Assembly: GCA_029824495.1 (NCBI GenBank)
Contig: JALGXY010000417.1
Location: 1-10,768, forward strand
From: Fimbriimonadia bacterium
Lineage (GTDB): Bacteria > Armatimonadota > Fimbriimonadia > Fimbriimonadales > Fimbriimonadaceae
Direction: 5' to 3'
Length of the DNA: 10,768 nucleotides
Position 1 is the stretch's first letter. Each line of letters starts with the position of its first letter. The translations under genes and the position numbers were made by a program. Shown piece by piece: positions 7,254 to 10,768 of the stretch. The notes beneath the pieces were generated by a model. That model was not told where the DNA came from. It saw only the letters and a list, made by a program, of their open reading frames with translations, and did no database searches.

Positions 7254-8170
7254 TCGATTCCGAGGATCTCCTCTGCTTCAGCCCAAACTTCATCACTGAA
7301 TTCCAGACCAGATGCAGCTGCATTCTCTTCGATCTGCGACGTCTTTGTCGCCCCGACGATGACACTTGAAATTCCTTCTTTCTTGAGAATCCAAGCGAGT
7401 GCGAATTGAGAGAGTCTGGCGCCGTTAGCCTCGGCCAGATCGCCCAGCTTTTGAACTCTGGTCAGCAGTTCGTCATCCTCAAGATGACCCTGCATAAACC
7501 TGTTTGACGTCTCGTCAGCACCTCGGCTGCCGCTCGGCGCGCTCGAACCGGGCTTGTACTTGCCGGTGAGAATGCCCTGCTGAATTGAGGTCGGCAGAAC
7601 CGACTTCTCAATATAGCGATTGATCATGCTGCAGCTCGGCTGGTTCGAAACCGGTGCTGGAATGTTGATCTCCTTGGCGATATGCCAGGCCTGAGAAATC
7701 TGCTCGGCGGTCCACTCGCTGACGCCCCAATAGAGCACCTTGCCCTGTTGGATCAGGTCTCCGATCGCACGGACAGACTCCTCGATCGGCGTTTCCGGGT
7801 CAGCTCTGTGGAACTGGAACAGATCGACATAGTCGGTCTGCAGCCTCTCAAGTGAGCCATGAAGCGACTCGAAAATGTGTTTTCGGCTCAAACCCTGATC
7901 ATTTGGATTGTCGGTCATCGGCCAGAAGCACTTCGTAGCGATAACGAGATCCTGTCGTCGAAGGTCTTTGATCGCCACAGCGAGTGACTTCTCTGCTTCG
8001 CCGATGTTGTAGATGTCGGCTGTGTCAAAGAAGATAATGCCCAGATCAAAGGCTCTGTGAACGATGTCTGAGGTGGTCTCGTCGGAGATGGTTCGGCCTT
8101 GAGTCAGCCAGCCGCCTAGGGCGACTTCACTGACCTTCATTCCAGAGGTTCCAAGTCGTCGATACTGCAT
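7250..8170 (-). CDS. Aldo/keto reductase, Kv-beta/AKR6-AKR14-like, with internal deletion
   Basis: This (beta/alpha)8-barrel NADPH-dependent oxidoreductase is related to potassium-channel beta subunits and YghZ-type reductases. Starting at ATG 8170 (MQYRRLGTSG, the usual family N-terminus) gives 306 residues. The catalytic tetrad is present: D49 and Y54 (TADIYNIG), K80 (ATKCFW) and H121 (QFHRADP). SNQPSCSMINR (175-185) and the C-terminal NADPH-binding SSVIVGATKTSQIEEN (268-283) are normal. Between VLPTS (191-195) and IQQGILTGKY (196-205), however, the stretch of about 12-13 residues that usually carries strand 7 and the SPLA cofactor segment is missing, so activity is doubtful. The substrate is unknown. 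AGGAG at 8189-8193 is 18 bases from ATG but 9 from an in-frame CTG at 8179, which would add three residues. The stop overlaps the ACT gene start. Confidence 0.93.
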   Translation of the reverse strand: MQYRRLGTSGMKVSEVALGGWLTQGRTISDETTSDIVHRAFDLGIIFFDTADIYNIGEAEKSLAVAIKDLRRQDLVIATKCFWPMTDNPNDQGLSRKHIFESLHGSLERLQTDYVDLFQFHRADPETPIEESVRAIGDLIQQGKVLYWGVSEWTAEQISQAWHIAKEINIPAPVSNQPSCSMINRYIEKSVLPTSIQQGILTGKYKPGSSAPSGSRGADETSNRFMQGHLEDDELLTRVQKLGDLAEANGARLSQFALAWILKKEGISSVIVGATKTSQIEENAAASGLEFSDEVWAEAEEILGIE

Positions 8171-8188
8171 GCTCTGCAGGCTACCCGT

Positions 8189-8193
8189 CTCCT
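8189..8193 (-). promoter_or_regulatory. Shine-Dalgarno site upstream of the aldo/keto reductase
   Basis: AGGAG directly follows the glycosyltransferase stop codon. It lies 18 bases before the conserved ATG (8170), which is long, but only 9 bases before an in-frame CTG (8179). Either the true start is the rare CTG, adding three residues, or initiation at the ATG uses a weaker site. Confidence 0.4.
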
Positions 8194-10116
8194 CTAACGA
8201 ACGTTGAACACCAGGCCCGAACCGACTACTCCAGCCAGCTGAAGGCGACCGCTGCCGTAAGCGTCTCCAATGAACCTTCTCCATCGCAGATTCGGGTCGT
8301 CTGTGGTCAGAGGACCTTGAAGCGCATATGGTGACCCGCCGCCAGCCTGCATCGCAGCCTGCCAGAGCCGCTTGTCTTCATCAGGAGACATCGCCAGGTT
8401 GAAGTAGACAGCTGTCACACCCAGCTCACGCAGAGCATCAACATACTCGTCGCCAATCTGAATCTCGTTGTAATCGATCAGAGTTGAATGGCCTGGGTTT
8501 GCCCAGTAGTATTCGTGGTCCAGCAGGTAGCCAAAAACCTCGTCATAGAGAGCTACTTTCGACCCTTCCGGCAGATCCTTGTTCATGACGCTGGCCGGCT
8601 CTGCAAACGAGACCATAGTAGAGCGGTACTCATCAGGGTGAATCCTGCTCAAAACAACCTGAAGCTGGATCGATCCAAGGGGTGTCCAAAGCAGCCACAT
8701 CGTGTAGATCATCTGGGCTGCGGCAGCACCTTTCACCACCCACGAGAGCGCAGAGCGAGAGCAGGCGACAGCACAGGCGACCGGGATCAAAGGAATCGCC
8801 AGAATTGTCAGATAGCGGCTCTGCTGACTCAGCAGGAACCAGAACAGAAAACCGATTCCGACTGCGCCCAGCAGATACCGTGACCTGCGGTCGATTCCTC
8901 CTAGAGTGGCAGCCAGAAAAGCGCCAACCAGGACAGCAAAACCGATCGCTCCCGTCGGGAACCCACCGCCGATATCCTGCCGTGGATTGACATATCGCCC
9001 AGGCTGATACGCCAGACCGAGCACGGCGTGCCCCATATCTGCCGGATCGGATCCGACCCCGAAAGTCTTCTGCTCGCCTGTGTAGATTTCGGCATGCCAA
9101 TCACTCCAGCCTTCCCCTCCCAACTGGGAATAGAAGAAGGGAAAGACGGGATTGCCAGTATTGATGGTTGTCTTGACATACCAGGGACTGGCGATCGCCA
9201 AAGCGATGACGGTCATCTTGATCCCGGCCTTAAAGGTCTCGCCCATCTGCTTCGCGATCGCTCCGTAGATCAGCCAGGCTGCAGCCAGACCGGCAAATGC
9301 CTGCAGCCCTGTGTACTTCGAGCCGAGCGCGAAGCCAAGACAGAGACCCGCCATTACAATCTGTTTTTTGCGCTCCTCTCCATCGGTCTGGATGACATCT
9401 GCAACATAGAGCAGAGCCAAGCCAGCAAAGAGCCCGTGAGCTGCGTCAATGTAGGCCGTTCCTGTCTCCCAAGCGACAACGGGGATTCCGGCGAAAAGCG
9501 GCAGTGCGAGCAGGGCAGCTTTCTGCCCATACCAGCGACGCACCAGGCCGAAGAGACCGATCCCTCCAAACAGAGTGATAAACCAGATGAAAGCCTTGGC
9601 TCCCGACTCGCCGCCCCAGCTTAGGCCCCAGATAAACAGGTTGTCGATGCTGAAAGGAAAGTTGGAGTGATGCACCCAGGGCAGGTGCGTAATCTGGCCC
9701 TCGTTCAGCCAGATCTTCGGAACAGCAAGATGATAGGCCAGGCTGTCCCAGTCGCTGGTGGTGCTCGGCGTGAGTGTTCCAAGCAGAGCGAGAAGCATCA
9801 AGAGGCCGAAGCCGATAACGGGGATCAGGTCCAGCCCCTCGGGCCGCGCAAATCTGAGGTGCTGAAGCGAGCGGGTCTGAACAGACCAAAACGCTCCAAA
9901 GAGGCCGAGTCCCGCCACCAGATAAAGCCCCCAGCTTAGGCCGCCAGGGATCAGGCCGACAAAAAGGGTGAGCAGGCCAAACGCTGCCAGCACCAGCAGT
10001 CCGCCAACTCCAGCCTGCTCAGCCGGATCGAGCTTCGGGGCGAATCGACGAAGTGCACTGAACCCGGCCAGCAGGCACGCGATCGAAAACAGCGCCGTAA
10101 GGCCGAACCCAACCAT
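8194..10116 (-). CDS. Polytopic GT-C fold glycosyltransferase (family 39/ArnT-like)
   Basis: This 640-residue membrane protein has roughly 11-13 hydrophobic segments from residue 5 to about 480, followed by a soluble, probably external C-terminal domain (about 488-640). The motif SDWDSLAYHLAVPKIW (121-136) on the first large loop matches the D.L.YHL..PK pattern of lipid-phosphate-sugar-dependent transferases of the PMT/ArnT type; D122 or D124 is the likely metal or catalytic residue. Further family-like points are GSKYTG (265-270), PWYVKTTINTGNPVFPFFY (311-329) and QQSRYL (431-436). It probably transfers a sugar from a polyprenyl-phosphate donor to a lipid, glycan or protein on the outer face of the membrane; donor and acceptor are unknown. 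The ATG at 10116 lacks a convincing ribosome site. It lies 29 bases after the P-loop gene and 23 bases before the AKR gene. It could equally be annotated only as a hypothetical membrane protein. Confidence 0.85.
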   Translation of the reverse strand: MVGFGLTALFSIACLLAGFSALRRFAPKLDPAEQAGVGGLLVLAAFGLLTLFVGLIPGGLSWGLYLVAGLGLFGAFWSVQTRSLQHLRFARPEGLDLIPVIGFGLLMLLALLGTLTPSTTSDWDSLAYHLAVPKIWLNEGQITHLPWVHHSNFPFSIDNLFIWGLSWGGESGAKAFIWFITLFGGIGLFGLVRRWYGQKAALLALPLFAGIPVVAWETGTAYIDAAHGLFAGLALLYVADVIQTDGEERKKQIVMAGLCLGFALGSKYTGLQAFAGLAAAWLIYGAIAKQMGETFKAGIKMTVIALAIASPWYVKTTINTGNPVFPFFYSQLGGEGWSDWHAEIYTGEQKTFGVGSDPADMGHAVLGLAYQPGRYVNPRQDIGGGFPTGAIGFAVLVGAFLAATLGGIDRRSRYLLGAVGIGFLFWFLLSQQSRYLTILAIPLIPVACAVACSRSALSWVVKGAAAAQMIYTMWLLWTPLGSIQLQVVLSRIHPDEYRSTMVSFAEPASVMNKDLPEGSKVALYDEVFGYLLDHEYYWANPGHSTLIDYNEIQIGDEYVDALRELGVTAVYFNLAMSPDEDKRLWQAAMQAGGGSPYALQGPLTTDDPNLRWRRFIGDAYGSGRLQLAGVVGSGLVFNVR

Positions 10117-10145
10117 GGGTCAGATGATACTCGGGCATGCTGTGG

Positions 10146-10661
10146 TCAGGCTTTACGAATGTGGGCCAGGAAACGATCGACTTCGTTCTGAGATCTCAGC
10201 GAGACAACCTGTATATGGTCCGGCACGGCCTCCAGCTTCTTGATCAACTCAGGGCGTCGTTTTTGTTTGAAGCCCCATATCCACTTGATGAAAATCCAAT
10301 CGAGCTGCTCTGGACAGTCGGGGCCCATGTCGGGGCGCGTTCTGCCTCTGTACTTCAGATATCGCTTGACAACTCTCATCAGGCAGACGCTGCGAGGGAG
10401 ATCGAGAAGGATCACGGCATCGGCAGCACTGAGCCTAGCGTCGAGCGTAGCGCCGTAGTTTCCATCCATCACCCAGGTCGGTTTTGCTGTCTCGACCTTT
10501 AGCTGATCAAGCCACTCTTCTTTAGGGGTCTCAACCCAGCCCGGGCTCCAATAAAGTGAATCAAGATGAACCACGGGCAGATTCAGTTCTTCGCGCAGGT
10601 GGATTGCCAGCGTCGACTTCCCTGCCCCTCCGCAGCCGACGATCAGAATTCTCTGAGGCAT
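10146..10661 (-). CDS. P-loop nucleotide kinase-like ATPase (FlaR/topology-modulation-protein family)
   Basis: This small cytoplasmic NTPase of 171 residues opens with a strand and Walker A motif (ILIVGCGGAGKSTLA, 5-19; K15, S16). HLDSLYWSPGWVETP follows at 32-46, the hallmark of the adenylate-kinase-like proteins often called DNA topology modulation protein FlaR. Further points are WVMDGNY (63-69), a Walker-B-like VILLDLPR (83-90), and an Arg/Lys-rich lid region (KRYLKYRGRTRP, 99-110). Many relatives are named from FlaR, but their biochemical role is not settled; a small-molecule or nucleotide kinase is a reasonable guess. I chose ATG 10661 because it gives the family N-terminus directly. 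A TTG at 10700 would add 13 unconserved residues and overlap the stop of the preceding gene. It lies 28 bases after that stop and 29 bases before the glycosyltransferase. Confidence 0.88.
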   Translation of the reverse strand: MPQRILIVGCGGAGKSTLAIHLREELNLPVVHLDSLYWSPGWVETPKEEWLDQLKVETAKPTWVMDGNYGATLDARLSAADAVILLDLPRSVCLMRVVKRYLKYRGRTRPDMGPDCPEQLDWIFIKWIWGFKQKRRPELIKKLEAVPDHIQVVSLRSQNEVDRFLAHIRKA

Positions 10662-10689
10662 CGGCTCTTTGAAAGTCCGGTTCTCGAGC

Positions 10690-10768
10690 TTAATAGCCAA
10701 ATCCTCCGAATCCGCTGTTGATCGACTGACCTCGCTGGCCTAGGCCGAACTCTCCAAATCCGGGGATC
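10690..10768 (-). CDS. C-terminal tail of a Gly/Phe-rich protein (5' part outside window)
   Basis: Reading from the window edge, one frame stays open for 25 codons and stops at TAA (10690-10692). It encodes a tail rich in Gly and Phe with repeated GFG-like steps (PGFGEFGLGQRG then NSGFGGFGY). The stop falls 28 bases before the P-loop ATG, the same close packing as the rest of the run, which supports it as the end of a real upstream gene. With only 25 residues, neither family nor function can be told. A low-complexity Gly/aromatic tail could belong to a secreted, filament-forming or phase-separating protein, but that is speculation. The GGAGG at 10703-10707 looks like a ribosome site but is explained by the Gly codons of this tail. 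Confidence 0.5.
   Translation of the reverse strand, partial: IPGFGEFGLGQRGQSINSGFGGFGY

Noticed and set aside
8171..8284. 38-residue N-terminal extension of the aldo/keto reductase
   Set aside because: It would overlap the end of the glycosyltransferase gene by about 90 bases, its sequence is Arg/Ser-rich and unlike the family, and the conserved N-terminus starts at 8170.
9028..9624. 198-codon open frame on the plus strand
   Set aside because: It lies antisense within the glycosyltransferase gene, is rich in Arg, Gln and Cys without domain-like pattern, and is explained as a shadow of the real frame.
10662..10700. 13-residue extension of the P-loop protein from a TTG start
   Set aside because: The nearby GGAGG is only two bases from the TTG and is accounted for by Gly codons of the upstream gene. 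The extension is unconserved in character, and the family N-terminus begins at 10661.

Overview
The window is a bacterial chromosome segment of moderately high G+C (mid to upper 50s percent by eye). Every gene I can support lies on the minus strand, so transcription runs from high to low coordinates. Genes are packed tightly: gaps are at most about 35 bases, and three consecutive junctions are 4-base start/stop overlaps. No stretch of 300 bases lacks a gene. I see no tRNA, rRNA, CRISPR array, insertion sequence or convincing terminator. Starts are a mix of ATG and GTG, and several lack a good Shine-Dalgarno site. The type of aspartokinase, the envelope genes and the large galactosidase-like protein would fit Armatimonadota (Fimbriimonas-like) or a similar deep lineage. 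That placement is an impression, not a demonstration.

In transcription order the layout is as follows. (a) The last 25 codons of a Gly/Phe-rich protein (10768-10690). (b) A small P-loop nucleotide kinase-like ATPase (10661-10146). (c) A 640-residue polytopic GT-C/family-39-like glycosyltransferase (10116-8194). (d) An aldo/keto reductase of the Kv-beta type with an apparent internal deletion (8170-7250). (e) A 173-residue protein made of two ACT domains (7253-6732). (f) An aspartokinase with its own C-terminal ACT pair (6735-5386). (g) Dihydropteroate synthase, folP (5389-4583). (h) A 948-residue alpha-galactosidase-like protein with an inserted jelly-roll domain (4575-1729). (i) A secreted, LolA-like hypothetical protein (1699-908). 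(j) The N-terminal 291 residues of a MATE-family transporter, cut by the window edge (873-1).

The core is the chain AKR, ACT protein, aspartokinase, folP, joined by overlaps of the ATGA/GTGA type, which suggests coupled translation. The strongest functional link is between the stand-alone ACT protein and the aspartokinase. The ACT protein looks like a detached copy of the enzyme's regulatory half and may act as a regulatory subunit for entry into the lysine/diaminopimelate/threonine/methionine pathways. The rest (glycosyltransferase, glycoside hydrolase, secreted protein, transporter) is envelope- or carbohydrate-related and may share the transcript without sharing a pathway.

The points most worth a second look are the separate ACT subunit, the AKR lacking the block that normally carries its SPLA-type cofactor-binding segment, the domain insertion and apparently missing signal peptide in the galactosidase-like protein, and a perfect 8-bp stem with a UUCG loop inside the ACT gene. 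I found no clear defence system or wholly new machinery.
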